DNA from: Neelides folsomi
Lineage: Eukaryota; Arthropoda; Collembola; Neelipleona; Neelidae
DNA length: 64,000 nt
Direction: 5' to 3'
Assembly: GCA_034687125.1 (NCBI GenBank)
Contig: JAQGBZ010000150.1
Span: 1 to 64,000 of the forward strand
The position numbers and the translations under genes are program-made. Of this stretch, positions 23,706 through 43,272 are shown piece after piece. Within the stretch, counting starts at the first letter, position 1. The number at the start of each line of letters is the position of its first letter. The notes under the pieces are model-generated. The model was not told the origin of the DNA. It saw only the letters and a list, made by a program, of their open reading frames with translations, and did no database searches.

Positions 23706-26700
23706 TTATTCTGGAGTTAATTCGTCAATCCTTCGGCTAACCGACATTGCCACGACTTCCAAACTCGCTGAGTCTAACTCGTGGATGAGACAAAGAACAG
23801 CATTCAAGATGTTCATGTTCTATAAGAGAAAATGAGATTAAATTGTAAAATAAACAAATAGACAAATACTTCAATATTACATTGTAAAGTAAATAAAAAA
23901 CACAATTATACAATAATATATTCAATAATATTGTTATAAAAAATTGTTACCTCTTTCCTTGCTCTTGATTGTCTTCTTCCACCTCCTTGAGGTTGCGGTG
24001 GCGAATAACCTGGACTCGCAGTATAATTTCTCGGTGGTTCTTCCGCATAAGGATTTATAATGTTTCTTGCCCAATGTGGATCTGTGCTTCCACGTCTTCC
24101 AGAACCACTATCCCGGCTCGAATTTGGAACATCGTAGGTCTCAGGACCAGAATGTGGTGATGCGCTCGAGCGACGCTGCTTTTAATTATAATATTTTACA
24201 TTAAAAACAAAATAATTCAAATATCTTCAGTAGTTACAAATTGCTTACATACGTTTAAAATAAATGTTATTAGAATTTTCAATTAAAAATTGATTATTAA
24301 TCATAAAAATGATTCTTATTCCAAAGAGTTATCAGGGAAAGCAATTTTTTGTTATTGGTAAATGTAAAAATTAGAGATGGAACGAATAGTAGATTTTAGC
24401 TATCCGGCGAATACCGAATAGTTAGATCTCATAGCCGAACCGAATACCGAATAGTTCGGCGAATTATCAAAGCATTTTTCTTATACATAATGTAACTGTA
24501 ACTTCGTAGTAAGAATCGCACTTTATCACTTCTTATTTAACACACATTTCCTAAAATTATATAAACTGTGCTTTAAAACTAATTTAAACAACATAAATTA
24601 GAAAATACTTTTCTGCATAATAATATAAAGTAGTTCTTACTTCTTACCTGTCTATTATATTTTTGCTATATCTAATTATATTTAAATTGTGAAATTAAAG
24701 GTACAATTATATTATTAAATAGGTATTATATTTTCTGATAAATGTAAATTGTAAATCAATATATTCAAAATAAAGATAAATTGAAATATGGTTAGGAAAT
24801 AGGACGTACGATATGGAATTATTTTGAATAATCTGGTAAAAAGCACGTTAAATGCAATCTCTGTGAAACTGTGTTAAATCGTTAAGTATGGTAAATTTAC
24901 AACTTCACCAATGTGGTCACATTTAAAATTGAAGCAAGATTCTGAAGCTATTTTGTATTATTATTAGTATTTTCAAATTACTTTTGGTGTGTTAGGTAGT
25001 TGAACCGAATATTCGCCGAATAGTAAAAATGTTACCGAACCGAACCCAAACCGAATTATTCGGGTTAGGTATTCGCCCGAATACCGAATAGTATTCGGGT
25101 TCGTTCCATCTCTAGTAAAAATTAAAGTGAAGAAGTTCCCTTTTAAACTTACCGAGTTATCTGCAATGTTATCAGCAGTAATTGATTGAGACTCTTCAGC
25201 GGTAATTATCCCACTCCCATGAGCCAGAACAGAGAGAGTAGGCTGTTTGGAGGGAGCTTTTACAGCACCATTTGTGAGCTGATTATTTAAGTCAGTTGGT
25301 TCAGGCTCAGGACATTCAGGAGGCTTCTCCTCCTCACCACCCTTGTTAAGTGCCCGTTATTTAGAAGTGACTTTTAACTCATTAGCTTAACCTGCCAATG
25401 ATATCAATTGTGCATCTACTTCTTTGCTGCATTAGCTCTAACGAGTGAGTTGTGCAAAATTAATAATTTTAATCAAATTAATAGTAACGTAATATGCAAA
25501 TCTTTATAAGTTATTCTTTCAAGCAAATGAATACAAAAGGAGAAATTGATCTGGCAAGAAATATAAAAGAATGAAAAGTATTAAAGTCAACGGGATTCTA
25601 ATTGCGCGGTCACAACTACCAACAAGCATTTAACAAGCATTCATGATTAAAAATGATAAAATTTAATTACATTTGGAAAATAATATTCCATTTGTTGTGG
25701 AGAACGGTTAACTCCATTTCCGCTGCGATTAAAACAACTTCCATCGTCTTCATATTCGTACTGGATCGAAATCCTTCTATTCGTAGGAGGTGGTGGACTT
25801 TCACTTCCGCCAGAATAGTAAGCGGGCTCGGGTGATGATCGTTCCTACAAATTAAATTGATAATAAAAAATTGAATTTAAATGTAATTTTGCATTCGATT
25901 AAAAATCATACTCTGCGGGCATAAGGAGATTCGAGAATAAGTCCATTTTTGAGTGCTGCGTCCGTTTCTTCTGGCTGAACCGGCTGGTTGTCAAGAACTT
26001 CTAGACTGGGAAGACAGCGAAGCACAGTTGCACGGTAGCTAAACATCGTTGAAAATTAATTAGATACGGCAATTATTCTGCTATTGTTATTACTTTATAA
26101 CCTTAAATAGGGGTTTCTATTAATAAAAAAGCAATGTTAATAATAATGGAAATAGTCAAAAATAGTGGAATAAAATTACAGTGGTCCTGCTGTTTCAACG
26201 CATGGATTTTCCGAAAGTAGAAGCCGACGAAGTCGCGGAAGCTCTTGGAGATAGCAGAGCTCGGTTAAATCGCGAATTTCATTCCTTCTCACGTAGAGTT
26301 CCACGAGATTCCTGCAGTGTTGAAAATCGACAAGAGATGATATTTTGTTGAGACTATAAAAACAAAGTTTTACTCATATTACTATTTTTTATTGATTAAC
26401 TCATTCAACTCCAAAATTTACATTCATCAAAAATGATCATTTCATGAAAAAGGAATTCTCCTTCAAATGTCAACTAGTCAGTCTATCGCCTATCACGAAT
26501 CAGTAATCAGTATAATAGGTATAGGCAATGGTATGAAAGTTACACTATGTAAAATCCCAATAGAAGGTTTTTTCCCATAAGAATCTTCTATATTACTGAA
26601 TGCAATTTTATGTTCAGATAGATTAAGAATACATTAATTTATAATTTTATAATACAAGAACATTATAACATGAAAGTATAGTGGTTTGTATTGTTCTACA

Positions 26701-27181
26701 TATTTTTTGCAACCCACGAAATGTTGCAGCCTTGATGTCTCCTAAAAAGGAAACGATGTTCAATGTTATGGTTGTGATGAGTTCCACTTTCACTTTCACA
26801 TTATTTCGTCAAACCCGATTTTTAATTATTTGTTTACAAACAATAAACCAATTAAGAAAATTAAAAATATTTATATGTCTTTGTTTATCAACAATGAATG
26901 TTTTTAGAACCAACCTTAGACTTAAAACTTCAACGTTGGAGAGCCGACGGACTAACGAAATGTCATCCAAATCCGAACCCCTGAAATTAATTATAATTTA
27001 TATCAAGCCAATGCCAAATAAATAAATTTTTAATTATAATGAAATTGACGATTTGATTGATATATATGACAGGTAGAATGTTCTTCCGTGTTTTTACGTA
27101 CCAACAATTGAGTTTCTTGACAGCGCCCAGATCACTGGACTTTGTCCGAGCAATAATCATTTCCTCCGTGAGACGAGTCAT
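23706..27181 (-). CDS. CFAP410: Cilia- and flagella-associated protein 410 (C21orf2), leucine-rich repeat
   Basis: Eight exons on the minus strand: 27181-27102, 26980-26915, 26353-26180, 26038-25912, 25844-25671, 25341-25153, 24178-23951, 23819-23706 (1,152 nt, 383 aa; human about 256 aa). The start matches the family: ARTKSSDLGAVKKLNCWGSD. Leucine-rich repeats follow (ISLVRRLSNVEVLSLR, LVELYVRRNEIRDLTEL, LPRLRRLLLSENPCVE), then an LRR cap (YRATVLRCLPSLEVLDNQPV). The C-terminus NILNAVLCLIHELDSASLEV matches the conserved C-terminal helix that pairs with NEK1 in mammals. The central region (exons 5-7) is a Pro/Ser/Asn-rich insertion longer than in vertebrates. The protein acts at the basal body and in cilium formation and DNA repair in mammals. 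The exon at 25341 has a pyrimidine-poor acceptor, so its 5' edge is the least certain. Confidence 0.9.
24372..25114. mobile_element. Degenerate hAT-like element in a CFAP410 intron
   Basis: A 743-bp insertion flanked by an 8-bp direct repeat GTAAAAAT (24364-24371 and 25115-25122). The ends are inverted: TAGAGATGGAACGAA at the left, its complement at the right, followed inwards by repeated CCGAATA/TATTCGG words. Eight-base duplications and AGAGATGG ends are typical of hAT transposons. Within it, around 24810-24960 (+), broken frames still spell a BED-type zinc finger: WNYFE, then KCNLCETVLNR, then TTSPMWSHLK. In-frame stops show it is dead. Confidence 0.85.
24810..24960 (+). pseudogene. BED zinc-finger fragment of a hAT transposase
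   Basis: Conceptual translation in this stretch gives the BED-finger order Trp...Phe, Cys-x2-Cys, then His in WSHLK, interrupted by stop codons. It is the fossil of the transposase N-terminus of the surrounding hAT-like element; the catalytic region is missing. Confidence 0.6.
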
Positions 27182-27984
27182 TGTTCCCGATATTTATAAT
27201 TTTGGATTTAAAATTGATGGGCCTAAATTACTACTCAAAAATAACTAAACATTAGAAATAACTTGGGACTACCTAATTTCCCTTGGAAGTTTGAAGAGAT
27301 CTGTGGGGTCGAGAGACGACCAACATTTCACCTGTGATTGTTACAAAAGTAATACAATAAAGAGGGATTGGACTTTGGGGTTCCAAGATTATTCTAAAGT
27401 CTAAATTGAATTATACTCATTTGGATTAATTAAGTTTATCAATTCAATATTGCTTATAATCTTTAAATTCTCCTCAATTTTAAGCCACAATTAGGCGATG
27501 TTTTTAATAGGGAAGTGTAATATTTATGTGCTATCTAATTGTACTGTCTTGCATTGAGCAATTGCATAGACGTCAAGTTGAAAACTTTTCGCACGAGTGC
27601 ACACAGTTTCACTTCAGAACCAAGTGAAATATTTCTCTTCCAACTTCCAAAGGTTTTCACATGGGCTCTTCAAATCTCTTTGGCGGATCGCACACCTCGT
27701 TGCTCTTTTATCCCAAATCTAAACTTTTTAATTCGGTTCCTTTTGTCACAAATAGTATTTAATTAAATAAATTATACTTTAAACATTTGGTAATTCCGTG
27801 ACTGTGTAAGTGCTATTCTTTATAATAAATTTTAACAATAAGTTTAATAATTAGAAATCACAAATGAAAATATCCGTTTCTCAATTTCAAAACACTTTAT
27901 CGGCAGATAGCATGATGCAAGAGTATTCGTTAATTTAAAATTAATTCTTGTTTCTTATATTTAGATCACCTTTATCTTGGTACA
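27182..27984. promoter_or_regulatory. Shared divergent upstream region of CFAP410 and FAM136A
   Basis: The two start codons face away from each other 803 bp apart. The stretch holds both 5' UTRs and presumably both promoters. No TATA box is obvious. An open frame at 27539-27766 has no support. Confidence 0.5.
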
Positions 27985-28705
27985 ATGACGTCTGCTGAAG
28001 CAATGGAATCGCAGGAAAAGATGAAGAAGGCAATGGAACACATGGTTAATGAAATTGATCGGAACAATCTCAGAAGGATACAGGTAAGCGATGTTATATG
28101 CATTTATTTATCATGTATGTATGTATCAATATTTAAAAAATATAAAATGCTAAAAGAGCTTTTCAATTTCATAAATAGTATGAGATGCACAAGTGTGCTA
28201 TGAAGTGCTGTGAAAATGACAAATCGAGTCTTGAAGCAACCCACTCGTGTGTTGAAATTTGCAGTCAAAAAGTCCAAGTGGCTCAAAACTACGTACACCA
28301 AGAAATTGGAAATTTTCAGGTAATTGAATACAAAAATTGAATTAAATCACGATTCAATTGTATTTAAATTGAAAGTGTTTATTAATCATTCATTTTGTTC
28401 AATAGGAAAGATTACAAAGATGTGTTCTCGAGTGTCAAGATTCGGCCAAAGACAAACTAGGTTCAAATCCGACAGATGATGAGGTATTATGATTACATGT
28501 CATATCAGATACAAATTAAAGGATACACCAATAGTAGTTCATTAAAAGCTAATTGATTCTATATTTTTACAATCTTTAGATGGACAGAGCAAAGGGTCAA
28601 TTCGAAGGCTGTGCAATTAGATGTGTTGACCAAAACTTAGCCTTAATCCCAAGTCTTTTAAAGAGGATCAAAGGTACTTTGGATTCTCATCCTCAGTTAA
28701 AATAA
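27985..28705 (+). CDS. FAM136A: FAM136A-like mitochondrial protein
   Basis: Four exons, all in phase 0: 27985-28083, 28179-28319, 28406-28483, 28580-28705 (444 nt, 147 aa; human 138 aa). Family features are an N-terminal helix (AMEHMVNEIDRNNLRRIQ), then repeated Cys-x3-Cys pairs: CAMKC followed by C, CVEIC, CVLEC, CAIRC, and the end ALIPSLLKRIKGTL. FAM136A is a small protein of the mitochondrial intermembrane space with twin CxxxC motifs. A poly(A) signal AATAAA lies at 28941. It is divergent from CFAP410. Confidence 0.93.
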
Positions 28706-29496
28706 TAACAAATCAAGATAAGAAAACCAACCAAACAAAGAAATCCAGACATTCTTCAGAACATAGTATTCTCTTAATTAGCGTAGTTTACAGGTTGAGG
28801 TTGAAATTGTTACAGAATTGAAATTGTTCAGATCAAAAAAGATGTTTTGTAGTAATTTTCTAGAATTGAAATCAATTAAAAGTGTCTTATATCAATTACA
28901 CCCATACAAAGCACCCAAAAGGCTTTATTATTCGTTTCTGAATAAAAAAGTTGAATGATTTAAGTAAAGTATTCGGTTGTTTAAATATTATATAAGGAAT
29001 CTGATGATGTCATATACTTATATATATGTCCTATTTCATATAAGATCTCATAATTGTATCATGTAAAAATATCTCATATTTTACATGCCTATTAATTTTA
29101 ATAACAATTAAATCAAAATTGATTTGAAGAGGAATGTTATTCTGGGGCCAATTGCAATTCACGTGTAAATCCTATCTAAATATTGTGTCTGCGCGGCGCA
29201 AGCATAACATTATTTCAACCTACTTCCTCTGTTCTTCTATTGAAATATAATATAAATTTTATTGGACTTCTCTCACTTCTCTCCCAAAATACATGTAGTT
29301 ATATGGTGTTTTGTGAAATCAAGTAATTCACACCTGTAATTAACATTTAGGGTTTGGTAACTTTTAACATGTTCTTATGTACTGATTCTTTTAAATTTGA
29401 ATTCAAAGTTAATTCATTCCAGTCAAAACCTTGTGCGTAATAGAGGAAGGATTCTGATTCTTACTTTTAGACAAAGTCCCATTTAGGTCAAATATA
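28706..29496. other. Spacer between FAM136A and WDR7
   Basis: FAM136A 3' UTR up to about 28965, then AT-rich spacer and the WDR7 5' region. No further feature was seen. Confidence 0.6.
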
Positions 29497-35758
<6,262 letters not shown>

Positions 35759-38700
35759 ATACGCCACAAATATATATAAGTAACTCTTTTAAAAGATTCA
35801 CGTCTAGGTACTTATATAATTTTATATTTTTTGTCGTATAGTGAATCTCTATCTCAATTCAAATATAAAATATGTGTCCTCATTAATTTAATCATTTAGT
35901 CTTTTAATCTAGTCTTCTTCTGTCGCATTCGCTGGCATCCTGATTGTATTTATGCATATTATTTGAACTGATATGTCAATAAAGATTTAATCATGTATGT
36001 ATAAATAAATTATGAATAAATACAAAGTAGTTTTACAATTAGATCAAAATGTGGAATTGGCACCTAGAGAAGTAGATTGAGAATAGGGATGCTTTCTCCG
36101 AAATACGAAATATGTAGTTATGAAATAAAAAATAATCGTGTGTAATACTTTAAACGTAACTCTGCTGGAGAACTCTTTATTCGTCAGATAAAATAATATT
36201 AATTTATCCTACATGATAAAAACTACAAAAACATTATACATTCCTTCTCTTGTCTGAATAAAGTTGAGCAAAACTATTACAAACATCAAATCTTTCCATT
36301 GTTTATCAATCACTATTTGTTTTAGCGGGTTTACACTACATTTACTGTAAAATTAAAGAGATTTTATGAATGATTCTTATATTTGAATGTGCCCAACATT
36401 GATAAATATGTAATATAAATATAAGAAATTAAGTATTAAATGAATATACAGGTAGTAGAATAATGTTCGCGTCATTAGATTGAGCAGTATCAGTAATTCA
36501 GGTAAATTCAGTATATCCTTCGACTCCTAAAAAGGAAGTTTAAACAAGTTGATGTATTTGATATTTCAAAACATTTTTTCTCATATATCAATTTTTTAAT
36601 TTACATCCTTGTTTACACAATATGATCGGCACAAAAGAAGTCGGCTTTTGGACTCCACTCCAGTTTGTTCAACATCGGGATTTTTTCCCTTAAATACTTA
36701 AATGCATATATTATATTTTAATGTAAGATAATATTTATTTTGTAAATATTTATTATATGAATATGGGAAGTAAAGGTGCAATTTTATGTAAATTGCACAA
36801 TATACAATAACATAAAGTCATACAGCCTGTATATTGAATATATATTACTAAAATAATCAGTATGGAAATAATATCGGTTTATTTGAATTTCTAATGACTT
36901 GTCAAGTAACATGATTCAATTCTCAATAATCTTCTCAAATGGAATAGAGTATAGATTCCATTTATCTCAAATTCCCAAATTCCATTCTAAACACAATCAT
37001 TATTTTATCAAAAAATATCATTCGAAATGGGAAAATGGTAAATAATTGTAGAGTTGACCGTTTGTTGTAATAATCACATAATCAGGTATTGTGTAAAGTA
37101 TTGTATTATATGTCTGTGTGTAAGTGTACAAAGTACAATTATGTAAGTACCTACTTACATACCTACAAACAGATAAATTTTAATATGTAATATGATACTA
37201 TGTTATATATATAACATAATTATTATTATAAGGGCAACGGCATTGCAATGATCATTTTAACTATTTGTAGACATATTAGATAAAAACTTCCTCTTCAGTC
37301 ACTACATACTCCCTAAGCATAACAGAACCGAATTCATCCTCATCATACCCACATGCGATTCTCTAAATTTTCAACCATAAGACTAACTAGAGCTCGTATT
37401 ATTCAAAAGTAGAGAATTCGATCTACTCTACGGTATTCGGACATTCGGATTCGGAAGGAGACGTGTCATTCGTGGTAAAAGTGGTTAGTCATAGGCTTCT
37501 TAATAATAAAATAGTCAATAATAATCATAATCACTAAAATAATCAAATATAACAAATATCATTCTTAGAAAATAATAGTGTTTTATCCTAAAAAGTACAT
37601 TTCATTTTAAAGGATCCGTCTTTTTGTAGGGGTTCAATGAACTACTGATGATTTACTAGTCGTAAACCTAATTAAACACTTTATAGGTTTAAAATTTTCA
37701 AAATTAGAATTTAAGTTTTTAAAGATTCGTAATAAACATATAGCAAAGGTTAAAATTGTTAAAAGGTAAGAATTGAATGTTTCATTAAACGATTATATAT
37801 TTTACAAAAAATCCTTTGTGTCTTGGATTGAATGAAAGGATGATTAAGTGATTGAAAAGTTGTGTGCCTAGTGCCCAGTGAAGATAAGAAACTTTAAAGC
37901 TAACCTTGAATTTGACTCATTCTGACCGATACTGTCTGAATACACACACGTGTTTTGAGTTCTTAACTCCCAAGCAGTCGGAGGATTCGTGTGACTTTAA
38001 GAATCCGCTCTGAAGTCATTGCTCGCTCTTTCATCTTCAAACATTTAACACTTTAAAACTATAAAGTAGATAATAGGTAAGATTATTTTCACCAATTTTT
38101 TTATATTATTTAAATATATTCACCTTTTGATCTCTATTATTTTATGTTTAATTTGGTATGATATTATCATTCTGTAAATTAAACTGTTCCAATATAAAAT
38201 ATATAAGCATACTTATATCTACCTTTATAATGCACTACACATACTTCATCCAAGCTATTTACCATATCATGCTAAACGAACAAAAATTAACACGTCCCAC
38301 AATTTTGCATCTAAAATTAGACAGTTATTCATAGGAATAATTTGGCCAAATTAAAAAAATCTACCAGACAAAATAGCTTCAGTAAAAGTTTTTTGTAATA
38401 TGTATTTGTAATTGTATTTGTTTAAATAATGGTGTAGCCTTTAAATTAAAAATTATATGTATTTGAGCCCAGGTCATTAATTATCAACATCATATTTAAC
38501 GGTCAAGGGCAAGGTCAGTGAGTTAGTAGTTAGAGCTAATACATTCTTTAATCAAATAATCACAAATTAAGCCCAAGTATACCAAACCAATAAAAGAGTA
38601 ATCTTTGGAAGCTTATAAGTCAACCTAATGCAAACCAATGCAAGGTTTATATTTTAGTACATTATCTGTATGTTATCATATTTTTAGTAATAAGTATTAG

Positions 38701-39659
38701 GATTTTCATGAGTTCATGTGTTGGAGATTGTTTAAGCAAATGAAGTTGAATGGAAATAAATGGATATTAAACGGTCATCTCTCTTCTCTCAAGTCTCGAC
38801 TGTTCAAACTTATGGAGTTTAAGTATTGATTTCTCATACTTTTACGAGTACATAGCTTCGGTTTAGTCTTGACCCTGGAAATTGGCCAACATGTTGGATT
38901 TGCATAATAAATATATTTATCGTTAGTATTCGCACTTGTAAATACTATCGGTAGCCCACCATTTAAAAAATAAATGAATTGAATGATTTTTTATTTAATG
39001 GTGAGCTTGAAAGTTAACTTCGTAATACCCTTTTACCCTCTATGTTGTTGTATGTAATTTTATACCTTCTTAGATATATCTTATAACCACATTTGATACT
39101 TAACTATGCATTTATACTGTACGCAACCATATTAAAACAACTGTAAGGAGGAAAACAAGCAAACGTGTTTGCAAATGTAGATAAATGTCAATTTTAAGAC
39201 CTTGAATCATCAACAACATCTGTCATTGAGACGAAGTGCCGGAAATTTGGTTTTCGATTTTGAATTTGCAGAATGTGAGCATAAGGTTATCTTGCATGTT
39301 ATGACCATATTTGTTATTATGATCAATTGAGATATTATTAGATCTTATTTATAATAGTATTAAGTAGTAGAACAAGAGTAGGTAGCAATACCTAATGCAT
39401 AGTAGATCATTGAAAGAAGTTTCCATTCCTAAAAATACTGTCTCATGTCAGTTGGAAGGTTTGTGCATTGCTGAAAAGTCACACAAATTAGGTTTACATT
39501 TTTATCGAAAATACTCAACGCACATTTGTACAATTTCCTCATTAAGAGTAAAATGCTTACTTTAAGAAAAAATTGTTCAGAATTTGTTAATCTTCTGAAT
39601 TATAATTGAATAGATACCTTATATGAATTTATTTTATTTCAGATTGTGAATAAATAAAA
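35759..39659. other. WDR7 3' UTR, spacer and UGP2 5' region
   Basis: About 3.9 kb without coding exons. WDR7 poly(A) signals lie at about 35978-36020. A likely untranslated UGP2 exon ends near 38076 (TAATAG then GTAAGA) and splices to the AG at 39641-39642, which is 17 bases before the UGP2 ATG. An imperfect hairpin with arms CACCATTTAAAAAATAAA and complement lies at about 38955-39006. Confidence 0.5.
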
Positions 39660-42134
<2,475 letters not shown>

Positions 42135-42177
42135 TTACCTAATAACATATATGTTATAGATATATGAGTCATATTGG

Positions 42178-42216
42178 CAAATCGGTAAAGCTCATTTAAT
42201 GAGCTTTATCGATTTG
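42178..42216. terminator. Strong hairpin in the UGP2 3' UTR
   Basis: An 18-bp stem with one G-U pair and a 3-nt loop (TTA): arms CAAATCGGTAAAGCTCAT at 42178-42195 and ATGAGCTTTATCGATTTG at 42199-42216. It starts 44 bases after the UGP2 stop codon. It would be in the transcript and could affect stability or 3' end formation; 'terminator' is only the nearest category. Confidence 0.55.
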
Positions 42217-42530
42217 ACAAAATGGAATATTTCTCTTTAGGTGGCAAGTCAAAAAGTTACATTTACAATCTTCACTATGAAAAGTTTACTCCTCAAAATT
42301 TGACTAATTTTTCAATATTAACATTGTTTGATTGCGTACGATATGCTAACATTTAAACTGGTTTAATTGTTCTACTTATAGTTATCGGATGAATTGTATC
42401 GCTCTCTTAAAATTGTATATTTTTTGTTATCGTGTTGGCCAATGACTATTAATTATTGTAATTATCATTAGGAATAAAAGTAATTAATCTTCAATTTTCG
42501 GATTGTAATTTTTCATCAGCATCTGGAGCT

Positions 42531-42676
42531 ACTCTCCAGACGCCGAACCAATGCAGTTCCCGGGTTTTAGAATTTGAATAAGATTATTATAATTTTAATC
42601 TATAGCAATTAAAATTATGTAACTCTAATTCAAATTCAAAACCCGCGAAATGCATTGGCTCAGCGTCTGGAGAGTA
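42531..42676. mobile_element. Inverted-repeat element downstream of UGP2
   Basis: About 146 bp. The left arm starts ACTCTCCAGACGCCGAACCA and continues through GCAGTTCCCGGGTTTT; the right arm is its imperfect complement ending GTCTGGAGAGTATA. The arms are about 50 bp with few mismatches, around an AT-rich centre. It looks like a small foldback MITE. Confidence 0.55.
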
Positions 42677-43272
42677 TAATATTTATTATGAATTTTACTA
42701 ATATTTAATTTATTTAAAATATAAAGAATGTCTTTTTAATATAAATATTTAAAACTATAAAACGTGAAAAATTCATACTTGTAAAAACGGTTGTCTCCAA
42801 ACTCTTCTAAATTCAACCTTACGCAAATGATGCAGCGATTAAGTAATCAGCAATAATTTAATAAGCAAGTACATAGTACATTAACATATTTAAAAGAATA
42901 TGCTTCTACAATTAATTTTAACGTTATTTAACATAATAAATTGCATATATTACACAATACTCCCAACAATAAGCATTGTTAAGATAAAAGCATGGGTATT
43001 GTTGGTAGGAGTGAAATTAACAGGTGCGTTTGCGGTGAGAGTGCGAGATTCAAGCATTTCTCTATCTCTGCTTCGCTTCCCAACCAAGGTGTGTCCTGAT
43101 CTGTTTTGACTCCAATTGAACCCTTCTGTCATTCCTCCCTAACTCCCTCCATTCCATCTCTCACCAAGAGCCACTTGCCAAATATAGCAAAATCTCATAC
43201 CTGCAAATGTAAGTGAGATTGGTATCAATCGTTTGAATTTCGCAGTGAACTGTAAGTGGATCGGAGATCATA
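42677..43272. promoter_or_regulatory. Upstream region of claudin-like isoform A
   Basis: Noncoding. Sequence becomes less AT-rich from about 43010, consistent with a promoter and 5' UTR before the ATG at 43273. No definite TATA box was found. Confidence 0.35.

Noticed and set aside
28455-28475. GGTTCAAATCC resembling a tRNA T-arm
   Set aside because: Lies inside FAM136A exon 3 and no cloverleaf surrounds it.
38890-39010. Possible relation between TTCGCACTTGTAA at 38929 and a similar phrase near 8805
   Set aside because: Similarity is short and imperfect; not enough to call a shared repeat family by eye.
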